Assembly: GCA_039815685.1 (NCBI GenBank)
Contig: JBCBYV010000009.1
Span: 62,001-126,000, forward strand
Origin: Thermohalobaculum sp039815685
GTDB lineage: Bacteria; Pseudomonadota; Alphaproteobacteria; Rhodobacterales; Rhodobacteraceae
DNA: 64,000 nucleotides
Reading direction: 5' to 3'
Below the pieces are notes generated by a model that made no database searches, was not told where the DNA came from, and worked only from the letters and a program-made list of their open reading frames with translations. Every line of letters begins with the position of its first letter. The stretch's first letter is position 1. The translations under genes were made by a program, and so were the position numbers. Shown piece after piece: positions 25,980 through 34,754 of the stretch.

Positions 25980-27950
25980 ATGTATAGCGCGATCCTTCTG
26001 CTGCCGCTGCTCGGCGCCATCGTCGCGGGCTTCGGCCATCGCCAGATCGGCGAGCGGGCGGCGATGCTCCTGACCACGGGCACGCTCTTTGTCTGTGCCG
26101 CGCTCTCATGGTTCGCCTTCCTGACCTATGAGCCGGGGGTGGCGGACCGGGTCACGCTGATGCGCTGGATCAGCTCGGGCGATATGCAGGTGGACTGGGC
26201 TATCCGGGTCGATCAGCTCACGCATGTGATGCTGGTGGTGGTCACCAGCGTCTCAGCGCTCGTCCACTGCTACTCCATCGGCTACATGGAGGAGGACGAG
26301 GGCAAGCCGCGCTTCTTCGCCTATCTCTCCTTCTTCACCTTCGCGATGCTGGCGCTGGTGACGGGCGACAACCTCCTTCAGATCTTCTTCGGCTGGGAGG
26401 GGGTGGGCGTTGCGAGCTACCTGCTCATTGGCTTCTACTTCAAGAAGAACTCCGCCAACGAGGCGGCGATGAAGGCCTTCATCGTCAACCGGGTGGGGGA
26501 TTTCGGCTTCTTGCTGGCGATGTTCATGCTGTTCTGGCTGAGCGGGTCCATCGCCCTCGACGACGTGTTCGCCGCGGTGCCAGAGCTTGCCGGGACCACG
26601 GTGCCGTTCCTTTGGATGGAGGTGAACGCGATCGAGGCGATTGCGTGCCTGCTGTTCCTCGGCGCTTGCGGGAAATCGGCGCAGCTTTTCCTCCACACCT
26701 GGCTGCCGGATGCGATGGAGGGGCCGACGCCGGTCTCCGCGCTCATCCATGCCGCGACGATGGTGACGGCGGGCGTCTTCCTGGTCTGCCGCATGTCGCC
26801 GGTGATGGAGTTCGCGCCGACGGCGCTGATGGTGGTGACCATCGTGGGGGCCTCGACCGCGTTCTTTGCCGCGACCGTCGGGCTTGTGCAGAACGACATC
26901 AAGCGGGTGATCGCCTATTCGACCTGCTCGCAGCTTGGCTACATGTTCGCGGCCGCGGGCGTCGGCGCCTATGAGGCGGCGATGTTCCACCTCTTCACCC
27001 ATGCCTTTTTCAAGGCGCTGCTCTTCCTCGGTGCAGGCTCGGTCATCCATGCGATGCATCACGAGCAGGACATGCGGAAGATGGGCGGGCTGAAGGACAA
27101 GCTGCCGATCACCTACAACGTCATGCTGGTCGGCACGCTGGCGATCACGGGCGTGGGCATCCCGCTGCTCTATGTCCTGCACACGCCCATCGGCTTTGCC
27201 GGGTTCATCTCGAAGGACGTGATCATCGAGACGACCTATGCGGCGCATAGCACGGCGGGGAACTACGCCTTCGTCCTGCTGGTGGTCGCGGCGGCGATGA
27301 CGTCCTTCTACTCCTGGCGGCTCATCTTCATGACCTTCTGGGGCGAGACGCGGGCGGACCATCACACCTACGACCATGCGCATGAGAGCCCGAAGGTCAT
27401 GCTCTGGCCGCTCTATCCGCTGGCCATCGGCGCGGTCTTTGCAGGCATGGAGTTCTATCCGGAGTTCGTGGGCGACTACGAGGCGGCGTTCTGGGCGCAG
27501 TCGATCTTCAACAACGTGGCGGAGGGTGAGGAGACGATCCTTCAGGCGGCGCATTACGTGCCGACGCTGGTGAAGCTTGCGCCATTCTTTGCGATGCTCT
27601 TCGGTCTCTGGCTTGCCTATCGCTTCTATGTGCAGCGACCGGAGATCCCGCGCGAGCTGGCGCAGCGGCATGCCGGGCTCTACCAGTTCCTCCTCAACAA
27701 GTGGTACTTCGACGAGCTCTACCGCTTCATCTTCATCCGCCCGGCCATGTGGCTCGGCATGGTGCTGTGGAAGCGGGGTGACGGGAAGGCGATCGACGGG
27801 CTGATCAACGGGATCGCCCTCAGCCTGGTGCCGCGGCTCACGCAGATCGCGGGCAAGGCGCAGTCGGGCTACATCTTCCACTATGCCTTCGGGATGCTGA
27901 TCGGCGTCTCGCTCCTGGTGACATGGTTCGCCGTGCGGGGAGCGCCCTGA
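25980..27950 (+). CDS. nuoL: NADH-quinone oxidoreductase subunit L
   Basis: The distal antiporter-like proton-pumping subunit, 656 residues with about 16 transmembrane helices including the long lateral helix near the C-terminus. Typical segments are FFGWEGVGVASYLLIGF, the lysine-bearing helix with GKSAQLFLHTWLPDAMEGPTP, and KRVIAYSTCSQLGYM. Its TGA overlaps the nuoM ATG. Confidence 0.97.
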   Translation: MYSAILLLPLLGAIVAGFGHRQIGERAAMLLTTGTLFVCAALSWFAFLTYEPGVADRVTLMRWISSGDMQVDWAIRVDQLTHVMLVVVTSVSALVHCYSIGYMEEDEGKPRFFAYLSFFTFAMLALVTGDNLLQIFFGWEGVGVASYLLIGFYFKKNSANEAAMKAFIVNRVGDFGFLLAMFMLFWLSGSIALDDVFAAVPELAGTTVPFLWMEVNAIEAIACLLFLGACGKSAQLFLHTWLPDAMEGPTPVSALIHAATMVTAGVFLVCRMSPVMEFAPTALMVVTIVGASTAFFAATVGLVQNDIKRVIAYSTCSQLGYMFAAAGVGAYEAAMFHLFTHAFFKALLFLGAGSVIHAMHHEQDMRKMGGLKDKLPITYNVMLVGTLAITGVGIPLLYVLHTPIGFAGFISKDVIIETTYAAHSTAGNYAFVLLVVAAAMTSFYSWRLIFMTFWGETRADHHTYDHAHESPKVMLWPLYPLAIGAVFAGMEFYPEFVGDYEAAFWAQSIFNNVAEGEETILQAAHYVPTLVKLAPFFAMLFGLWLAYRFYVQRPEIPRELAQRHAGLYQFLLNKWYFDELYRFIFIRPAMWLGMVLWKRGDGKAIDGLINGIALSLVPRLTQIAGKAQSGYIFHYAFGMLIGVSLLVTWFAVRGAP

Positions 27951-29497
27951 TGACCGACATGCCGCTCCTCACGCTCGTCACCTTCGTGCCCTTGATCGGC
28001 GCGCTCATCCTCGTGCTCTTCCTGCGGGGCGATGACGAGGCGGCGAATACGAACGCGAAGAACCTCGGGCTTTTGGTCACGACCTTCACCTTCGCGCTCT
28101 CGATCCCGCTCCTCACGGGCTTCGATCTCTCGAACCCCGATTTCCAGTTCGTCGAGGAGGGGGTCTGGCTCGGCGGGCTGACCTACAAGCTCGGCATCGA
28201 TGGGCTGAGCCTGCCCTTCGTGATGCTCACCACCTTCTTCTTCCCGCTGGTGATCGGCGCCTCTTGGGGCGTGACGCACCGGGTGAAGGAGTACATCGCG
28301 GCCTTCCTTATCCTCGAGACGCTGATCATCGGCGTCTTTGTCAGCCTCGACCTCATCCTCTTCTACCTGTTCTTCGAGGGCGGGCTCATCCCGATGTTCC
28401 TGATCATCGGGATCTGGGGCGGCAAGGAGCGGATCTACGCGGCCTTCAAGTTCTTCCTCTACACGCTGCTCGGCTCGCTGCTGATGCTCGTGGCGATGAT
28501 CTACATGTATTTCGACGCGGGCACGACGGACATCGTGAGCCTGCTGAACCACCAGTTCTCCTACGAAAACATCACGGTGGTGGGTTGGGAGGTCGTCGGC
28601 GGCGCGCAGGTGCTGATGTGGCTCGCCTTCTTCGCGAGCTTCGCGGTCAAGATGCCGATGTGGCCGGTGCATACCTGGCTGCCGGATGCGCATGTGCAGG
28701 CGCCGACGGCGGGGTCGGTGGTGCTGGCGGCGATCCTGCTGAAGATGGGCGGCTACGGCTTCCTGCGCTTCAGCCTGCCGATGTTCCCGGTGGCCTCGGA
28801 GCTCCTGCAGGACTTCGTCTTCGCGCTCAGCGTCATCGCGATCATCTACACCTCGCTGGTCGCGCTGATGCAGGAGGACATCAAGAAGCTGGTCGCCTAT
28901 TCGTCCGTGGCGCATATGGGTTTCGTGACGCTCGGCATCTTCTCGGCCAACCAGCAGGGCGTCGATGGCGCGATGTTCCAGATGATCAGCCACGGCTTCA
29001 TCTCGGGCGCGCTGTTCCTGTTGGTGGGGGTGATCTACGACCGGATGCACACGCGGGAGATCGCGGCCTATGGCGGGCTCGCGATGCGCATGCCGATCTA
29101 TGCGACGGTGATGATGCTTTTCACCATGGGCAATGTGGGGCTGCCCGGCACCTCCGGTTTCGTGGGCGAGTTCCTGACGATGGCCGGGGCGTTCCAGGAG
29201 AGCACCTGGGCGGTCTTCGGCGCGGCCTTCGGCGTGATCCTGTCGGCGGGCTATGCGCTCTGGCTCTATCGTCGGGTGGTGTTCGGTGACCTGATCAAGC
29301 AATCGCTCCAGTCCATCGAGGACATGAACTGGCGGGAGAAGGCGATCATCGCGCCGCTGGTCTTCTTCACCATCCTCTTCGGTGTCTACCCAGCACCCAT
29401 CTTGGACCTCTACGCCGCATCCGTCGGCCAGATGCTCGACAGCGTCGAGGCCGCGCAGCAGGCGGCTGCCGCGACGCTGCAGTTCGCCCAGAATTGA
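27950..29497 (+). CDS. nuoM: NADH-quinone oxidoreductase subunit M
   Basis: An antiporter-like proton-pumping subunit of 515 residues with about 14 membrane helices. The family blocks FFEGGLIPMFLIIGIWGG and WPVHTWLPDAHVQAPT are present, as is KKLVAYSSVAHMG. The start at ATG 27950 overlaps the nuoL stop (TGATG); an upstream in-frame GTG would lie deep inside nuoL. nuoN follows after seven bases. Confidence 0.97.
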   Translation: MTDMPLLTLVTFVPLIGALILVLFLRGDDEAANTNAKNLGLLVTTFTFALSIPLLTGFDLSNPDFQFVEEGVWLGGLTYKLGIDGLSLPFVMLTTFFFPLVIGASWGVTHRVKEYIAAFLILETLIIGVFVSLDLILFYLFFEGGLIPMFLIIGIWGGKERIYAAFKFFLYTLLGSLLMLVAMIYMYFDAGTTDIVSLLNHQFSYENITVVGWEVVGGAQVLMWLAFFASFAVKMPMWPVHTWLPDAHVQAPTAGSVVLAAILLKMGGYGFLRFSLPMFPVASELLQDFVFALSVIAIIYTSLVALMQEDIKKLVAYSSVAHMGFVTLGIFSANQQGVDGAMFQMISHGFISGALFLLVGVIYDRMHTREIAAYGGLAMRMPIYATVMMLFTMGNVGLPGTSGFVGEFLTMAGAFQESTWAVFGAAFGVILSAGYALWLYRRVVFGDLIKQSLQSIEDMNWREKAIIAPLVFFTILFGVYPAPILDLYAASVGQMLDSVEAAQQAAAATLQFAQN

Positions 29498-29504
29498 GAC
29501 GCCC

Positions 29505-30962
29505 ATGACGCCCGAGCTTGCCGCCGATTTCATGCTGGTCATGCCCGAGCTGGTCATGGCGACGGGGGCCATGACGCTCCTGATGCTGGGCGCCTGGGGC
29601 GGCGGGGAGGAGCAGCGGGGCACGATCACGCTCGGCGCCGCGCTTCTGATGCTGCTGGTGGCGGCGGGTGTCGCAACCTCGGGCGGCGGGGAGGCGACGG
29701 CCTTTGAGGGGGCCTTCATCGACGACGCCTTCGCGCGCTTTGCCAAGGTGCTGATCCTGGTGGCGTCCGCCATGCTGCTGCTGATCGGGCAGGGCTATCT
29801 CGAGGACCGCGGGATCATGCGGTTCGAGTATCCGGTGCTGATCGTGCTCGCGACGCTCGGCATGATGATGATGGTCTCTTCCGGCGGGCTGATCTCGCTC
29901 TATGTCGGGCTCGAACTGCAGTCGCTGGCGCTCTATGTCGTCGCCGCCTTTAACCGGGACAGCGTGCGCTCGACCGAGGCGGGGCTGAAATACTTTGTCC
30001 TGGGAGCGCTGTCCTCGGGCCTGCTGCTCTACGGCATGAGCCTCGTCTACGGCTATACGGGCAGCGTCTCCTTCGAGCGGATCGCGGCGGTCGTGGCGGT
30101 GGAGGGGGTCTCGCTCGGCCTCACCTTCGGGCTCGTCTTCCTCTGCGCGGGGCTTGCCTTCAAGATCTCGGCCGCGCCCTTTCATATGTGGACGCCCGAT
30201 GTCTATGAGGGCTCGCCCACGCCAGTGACGGCGTTCTTCGCCACCGCGCCGAAGGTGGCGGCCGGGGTGCTCTTTGCCCGTGTGCTCTACGAAGGGTTCG
30301 GGGATGCGGTGCCTGCCTGGTCCCAGATCCTCGTTTTCATCGCCGTCGCCTCGATGTTCCTCGGTGCCGTGGCGGCGATCGGACAGTCGAATATCAAGCG
30401 GCTCCTCGCCTACTCCTCCATCGGCCATATGGGCTATGCGCTGGTCGGGCTCGCGGCGGGGACGCCCGCGGGGGCTGAGGCGCTGCTCATCTATCTCGCG
30501 ATCTATGTGGTCATGAACCTCGGCACCTTCGCCTTCGTCCTCTCGATGGAGCGGGACGGCCAGCCGACGGCGGTGATCGAGGATCTGGCGGGGCTGGCAC
30601 AGCGCGCACCGGCGCAGGCGCTGGCGCTGGCGGTGCTGATGTTCAGCCTCGCAGGGCTGCCGCCGATGGTCGGGTTCTTCGCGAAGTTCTATGTCTTCAA
30701 GGCAGCGGTCGATGCGGGGCTCGCAGGCCTTGCCGTGGCGGGGGCGATCGCGTCGGTGGTGAGCGCCTACTACTATCTCAACATCGTGCGGCTCATGTAT
30801 CTCGCCGAGGAAGGCACACCCTGCGAGATCAATGCCGGCCCGATCCAGAGCGGCACCCTCGCCGTCTCCGCCACCCTGATGGCGGCAGGCTGGCTCCCCT
30901 TCCTCGGCGGCTTCGGCCTGACCGAGATCGCCGGCGAGGCCGCCGCCTCGCTCCTCCGCTGA
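29505..30962 (+). CDS. nuoN: NADH-quinone oxidoreductase subunit N
   Basis: The third antiporter-like subunit, 485 residues with about 14 helices. The segments GLELQSLALYVVAAFNR, FHMWTPDVYEGSPTP and KRLLAYSSIGHMGYAL are conserved. It is the last complex I gene of the operon. The final TGA overlaps a CTG that is the best candidate start for birA, so transcription very likely continues. Confidence 0.97.
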   Translation: MTPELAADFMLVMPELVMATGAMTLLMLGAWGGGEEQRGTITLGAALLMLLVAAGVATSGGGEATAFEGAFIDDAFARFAKVLILVASAMLLLIGQGYLEDRGIMRFEYPVLIVLATLGMMMMVSSGGLISLYVGLELQSLALYVVAAFNRDSVRSTEAGLKYFVLGALSSGLLLYGMSLVYGYTGSVSFERIAAVVAVEGVSLGLTFGLVFLCAGLAFKISAAPFHMWTPDVYEGSPTPVTAFFATAPKVAAGVLFARVLYEGFGDAVPAWSQILVFIAVASMFLGAVAAIGQSNIKRLLAYSSIGHMGYALVGLAAGTPAGAEALLIYLAIYVVMNLGTFAFVLSMERDGQPTAVIEDLAGLAQRAPAQALALAVLMFSLAGLPPMVGFFAKFYVFKAAVDAGLAGLAVAGAIASVVSAYYYLNIVRLMYLAEEGTPCEINAGPIQSGTLAVSATLMAAGWLPFLGGFGLTEIAGEAAASLLR

Positions 30963-31732
30963 GGGAGTGGCGGCTTGAGGACGGGACCCCCGTCCTCCAT
31001 TTCGACGAGATCGACAGCACGAATGCGGAGGCGGCGCGGCGTGCCTCCGGCAGGGACCCTGCATCCTTCTGGGTCCTGGCGGATGCGCAGACCGCGGGGC
31101 GAGCGCGACGGGGACGGTCCTGGAGCTCGCTCGAGGGCAATCTCTTCGCGAGCTACCTCTGCCGCCCGCGGATGACGCCGGAGCGTGCTGCCCTCTCCAC
31201 CTTTGCCGCGAGCCTCGCGGTGCTGGATACGGTTAACGCGCTGCTCGGCGGGCAGATGGGGCGCATCACCCTCAAATGGCCGAACGATGTGCTGATCGAC
31301 GGGCGCAAGGTCGCGGGCATACTGCTTGAGAGCGCCGCCGGGCAGGGCAGGGAGGTCGCCTGGCTCGTCACTGGCTTTGGCATCAACGTCGCGGCGAGCC
31401 CGCCTCACGGCGCCATCCGGTCTGGCGGTGCTGTGCCGATCAGCATCGCCGAGGCGGGGGGGGGCCGACTGCCGCCCGACGAGGTGCTGGCGCTGCTCGG
31501 GCCTTCGCTCGGCGGTTGGATGAGGCGCATTGAGCACGACGGCTTCGAGGCGATCCGCGAGATCTGGCTGTCACGCGCCGCGCGGCGGGGTGAGGTGATC
31601 GGCGCGGGGCTTGCCAGCGAGCGGCTTGAGGGCGTCTTCGAGGATGTGGACGCGACGGGGGCACTCGTGCTTAGAACGCGCGACGGGTCGCTTCGACACA
31701 TCTCGGCGGCCGATATCTACTTTCCGGACTGA
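30959..31732 (+). CDS. birA: Biotin--[acetyl-CoA-carboxylase] ligase, probable CTG start
   Basis: The enzyme makes biotinyl-AMP and attaches biotin to the acceptor lysine of acetyl-CoA carboxylase. The family landmarks are FDEIDSTNAEAARR, the biotinyl-AMP loop GRARRGRSW, and LKWPNDVLIDGRKVAGILLE with the ligase lysine context. There is no N-terminal DNA-binding domain, so it is a monofunctional ligase. The frame has no ATG, GTG or TTG between the nuoN end and ATG 31172, and starting there would remove the active-site loop. CTG 30959, overlapping the nuoN stop as CTGA, gives the expected length (257 residues). Confidence 0.88.
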   Translation: MREWRLEDGTPVLHFDEIDSTNAEAARRASGRDPASFWVLADAQTAGRARRGRSWSSLEGNLFASYLCRPRMTPERAALSTFAASLAVLDTVNALLGGQMGRITLKWPNDVLIDGRKVAGILLESAAGQGREVAWLVTGFGINVAASPPHGAIRSGGAVPISIAEAGGGRLPPDEVLALLGPSLGGWMRRIEHDGFEAIREIWLSRAARRGEVIGAGLASERLEGVFEDVDATGALVLRTRDGSLRHISAADIYFPD

Positions 31733-31738
31733 AGGCTC

Positions 31739-32521
31739 ATGCTGCTCGCGATCGATGTCGGTAACACCAACACGGTCTTCGCCTGTTTTCGCGATGGCGA
31801 GCCGGTGGGGGAGTGGCGCTGCAATACCGAGAGCGTGCGCACGGCGGACCAGTACTATGTCTGGCTCTCCCAGCTCATGGAGCATGGCGGGAAGAGCGCG
31901 CAGGAGATCACCGATGTCGTGATCTCGAACGTGGCGCCTGAGACGCTCTTCAATCTGCGCGTCCTCTGCGACCGGTATTTCGGCACGCGGCCGCTGGTCG
32001 TCGGCAAGCCGGACTGCGCGCTGCCGGTGCCGATCAGGGTCGACAATCCGGCGGAGGTCGGCGGCGACAGGCTCGTCAACACCGTAGCGGCCTATGACCG
32101 GCATGGCGGCGACATCATCGTTGTGGATTTCGGAACGGCCACTACCTTTGACGTCGTGGCCCATGACGGCGCCTATGTGGGCGGGGTCATCGCGCCCGGG
32201 ATCAGCCTGAGCCTCGATGCGTTGCGCGCAGCGGCCGCCCATCTGCCGCGGATCGACGTGACCGTGCCGCAGGCCGTGCTGGGCCGGAACACCGTCGCCT
32301 GCATGCAGTCGGGCATCTACTGGGGCTATGTCGGCCTCATCGAGGGGATTTGCGCGCGCCTCACGGCCGAGCGCGAACGCCCCATGAAAGTCATTGCCAC
32401 CGGCGGGCTATCGCCGCTCTTCGCACGGGGTACGGAGGTGATCGAGGCTGTCGAGCCCGACCTCACCGTTCATGGCCTCGTGCTCATTCACAAGCACAAC
32501 GTGGGGATGGCCCACGTCTAA
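31739..32521 (+). CDS. coaX: Type III pantothenate kinase
   Basis: It phosphorylates pantothenate in the first step of coenzyme A synthesis. The ASKHA-fold phosphate motif DVGNTNT (residues 6-12) opens the protein. The second phosphate region VVDFGTATTFD and the adenosine region IATGGLS are present, and the 260-residue length is normal. It begins six bases after birA. Biotin ligation, CoA synthesis and RNase J genes form the tail of the nuo transcription unit. Confidence 0.95.
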   Translation: MLLAIDVGNTNTVFACFRDGEPVGEWRCNTESVRTADQYYVWLSQLMEHGGKSAQEITDVVISNVAPETLFNLRVLCDRYFGTRPLVVGKPDCALPVPIRVDNPAEVGGDRLVNTVAAYDRHGGDIIVVDFGTATTFDVVAHDGAYVGGVIAPGISLSLDALRAAAAHLPRIDVTVPQAVLGRNTVACMQSGIYWGYVGLIEGICARLTAERERPMKVIATGGLSPLFARGTEVIEAVEPDLTVHGLVLIHKHNVGMAHV

Positions 32522-32530
32522 AGGAACCAG

Positions 32531-34219
32531 ATGAACAAGCACAGTACGGGCAGTCCGCTCGTCTACGTCGCCCTCGGCGGCGCGGGCGAGATCGGGATGA
32601 ATTGCTATCTCTACGGCCTGGGCGAGCCCAAGGCGCGCCGTTGGATCATGGTCGATCTCGGTATCGGCTTCGGCGATATGGAGACGGCGCCTGGGGTCGA
32701 GCTGATCGTCCCGGATATCGAATTCGCGATCTCCGAGCGGGACCGGCTGGAAGGGATCTTCCTCACCCATGGGCACGAGGACCATATTGGCGGGCTGCCG
32801 CATCTCTGGCGGGAGCTGCGGGCGCCGATCTATGCGCGCCCCTTCACCGCGGAGCTTGCGCGCCGGAAGCTGCAGGAGGCCGGGATCGACCCCAAGGTCG
32901 TGAAGGAGGTGCAGCTTGGCGACCGGGTGCGGGCCGGCGATTTCGAGGTCGAGTTCGTGAACGTCACGCACTCGATCCCCGAGGCGAGCATGCTGGCGAT
33001 CCGCACGCCTGCGGGTACCGTTGTCCATAGCGGGGACTTCAAGACCGACCCGGAGCCTCAGCTCGGCGAGCCCTTCGACATCGCGCCCTTCGAGGCGCTG
33101 GGGGAGGAGGGCGTGCAGGCCTTCGCCTGCGATTCGACCAATGTCTTCATGGAGGGGCATGCGGGCTCGGAGGCGGAGGTCGTCGACAATCTCGTCCGCC
33201 TCATCCGTGCGGCCCCGGGGGCCGTCGCAGCCACGTCCTTCGCGTCCAACGTCGCACGGCTGAGGACGATGGCGATAGCGGCGCAGACGGCGGGCCGGTC
33301 CGTCGTGGTCGCCGGGCGCGCGATGCGCCGGATGATCGAGGTCGCGGTGCAGACGGGGCTCCTCAAGGACTTCCCGAGCACCGTGCCCGACGACCGCGCG
33401 TCGGACATTCCGGCGGAGAACCTCTTCTACCTCGTCACCGGGAGCCAGGGTGAGGGGCGTGCGGCGCTGGCGCGGATTGCGGCAGGCAACCATCCGACCG
33501 TGAAACTGACGGAGGGGGACGCGGTTCTCTTCTCCTCAAAGACCATTCCGGGGAACGAGGCCGGGATCTACCGGCTCTACAACCGCTTGTCGGAGAACGG
33601 GATACGGGTGATCGACGGGGATATGGAGCGCATCCATGTCTCGGGCCATGCGCGGCGCGGGGATCTCGAGCGGCTCTACAAGGCGCTGCGCCCGAAGATC
33701 TCGATCCCGCTTCATGGCGAGCACCGCCACCTGGTCGAACATGCGGCGAGCGCGCCGGAATGGGGGGCGTCCGAGGCGATCGTGGCGCCGAACGGCAGCG
33801 TGGCACGGCTCGACGGAAACGACCCCGGCGTGGTCGACGAGGTCGAGACGGGGCGCGTCTATCTCGACGGCAGCGTGCAGATCGGCAGCCATGACGGCGT
33901 GATCCGCGAGCGCCTGCGGCTCGCCCGCCTCGGCCTCGTGATCGTGAGCGTGGTGGTGGACGAGGGCGGCGAGATGATCGCTGACCCGGAGGTGCAGATC
34001 ATCGGTCTGCCAAACGAGCACGATGACTGGCGCGAACCCTTGGCTGACGCCATTGCGGACGCCGTGGACGAGGCGATGGAGCAGGCGCCGAAGAAGCAAC
34101 TCCGCTCCGATGGCGGGATCGAGGAGGCCGTGGGTCGCGGCGTCCGGCGCGTGGCGAACAAGCTCCTCGGCAAGAAGCCGACGGTCAGCATCCTCATCCA
34201 CCGCCTCGAGGACGAGTGA
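32531..34219 (+). CDS. rnj: Ribonuclease J family RNase
   Basis: A metallo-beta-lactamase/beta-CASP ribonuclease (5'-3' exonuclease and endonuclease) acting in mRNA decay and rRNA maturation. The metal-binding motif THGHEDHIGG is clear, with further ligands in VTHSIPEA and VHSGDFKTDP. The beta-CASP part includes GSQGEGRAALARIA, and SGHARRGDL precedes the C-terminal HGEHRHL. At 562 residues it is full length. It starts nine bases after coaX. Confidence 0.94.
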   Translation: MNKHSTGSPLVYVALGGAGEIGMNCYLYGLGEPKARRWIMVDLGIGFGDMETAPGVELIVPDIEFAISERDRLEGIFLTHGHEDHIGGLPHLWRELRAPIYARPFTAELARRKLQEAGIDPKVVKEVQLGDRVRAGDFEVEFVNVTHSIPEASMLAIRTPAGTVVHSGDFKTDPEPQLGEPFDIAPFEALGEEGVQAFACDSTNVFMEGHAGSEAEVVDNLVRLIRAAPGAVAATSFASNVARLRTMAIAAQTAGRSVVVAGRAMRRMIEVAVQTGLLKDFPSTVPDDRASDIPAENLFYLVTGSQGEGRAALARIAAGNHPTVKLTEGDAVLFSSKTIPGNEAGIYRLYNRLSENGIRVIDGDMERIHVSGHARRGDLERLYKALRPKISIPLHGEHRHLVEHAASAPEWGASEAIVAPNGSVARLDGNDPGVVDEVETGRVYLDGSVQIGSHDGVIRERLRLARLGLVIVSVVVDEGGEMIADPEVQIIGLPNEHDDWREPLADAIADAVDEAMEQAPKKQLRSDGGIEEAVGRGVRRVANKLLGKKPTVSILIHRLEDE

Positions 34220-34250
34220 TCCGGTGTCGCGCGATCCGGGGTGCCGCGCC

Positions 34251-34271
34251 GTCCCGGACTTGATCCGGGAC
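34251..34271. repeat. REP-like 8-5-8 hairpin (family A, copy 5) between convergent genes
   Basis: GTCCCGGA pairs perfectly with TCCGGGAC around CTTGA, between the rnj stop and the stop of the convergent DUF4345 gene. It could serve as a bidirectional terminator, though no T run follows. Confidence 0.75.
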
Positions 34272-34325
34272 CTCTATGAGGGATGCGGAGGGCCCGGCGC
34301 CTGGAATTGGCACGGGCTGGCGGGC

Positions 34326-34754
34326 TCACGCCCTGGGAAGCGCGCTTCGGGCGGGCGCGATGGCAAGGGCGGCAAGCAGGGTGATGGCGATCTCGTAGAG
34401 AAAGACGAGGGCGAGCGCCAAGGGCACCGTCCCCTCGGCAAGAAAACCGATCAGTCGCGCCGCAGCGGCACCGCCGGCGCCGAGGGCGAGGAAGAGGAGC
34501 GCGGCCGGGCGCAGGGCGATGTCGCGATACGCGGCGGCAAGGAACAAGCCGCATCCCCCGAAGAACCCGGCGAAGGTGGCTCTCACTTCGATCCGGCCCT
34601 GTGCATCCGCCTCGAAGCCGAGCGACGTCGCGGTCTCGCCCGGAAAGACTAGGACGACAGCGGCAAGCAGGATCGAGGTGACGGCGGCGAAGGCGAGGAG
34701 GGGGCCTAGCAGGCGGGCGATGAGCGCCGCCCGGTCAGCCCCCCGAAGGTTCAC
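34326..34754 (-). CDS. DUF4345-like membrane protein
   Basis: A 142-residue protein with four predicted membrane helices. The central segment (IEVRATFAGFFGGCGLFLAAAYR) resembles the DUF4345 family, whose function is unknown. The GTG start at 34754 overlaps the rhlE stop by four bases, so translation is probably coupled to the helicase gene. The family call is by pattern and moderately sure; the gene itself looks real. Confidence 0.7.
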   Translation of the reverse strand: MNLRGADRAALIARLLGPLLAFAAVTSILLAAVVLVFPGETATSLGFEADAQGRIEVRATFAGFFGGCGLFLAAAYRDIALRPAALLFLALGAGGAAAARLIGFLAEGTVPLALALVFLYEIAITLLAALAIAPARSALPRA

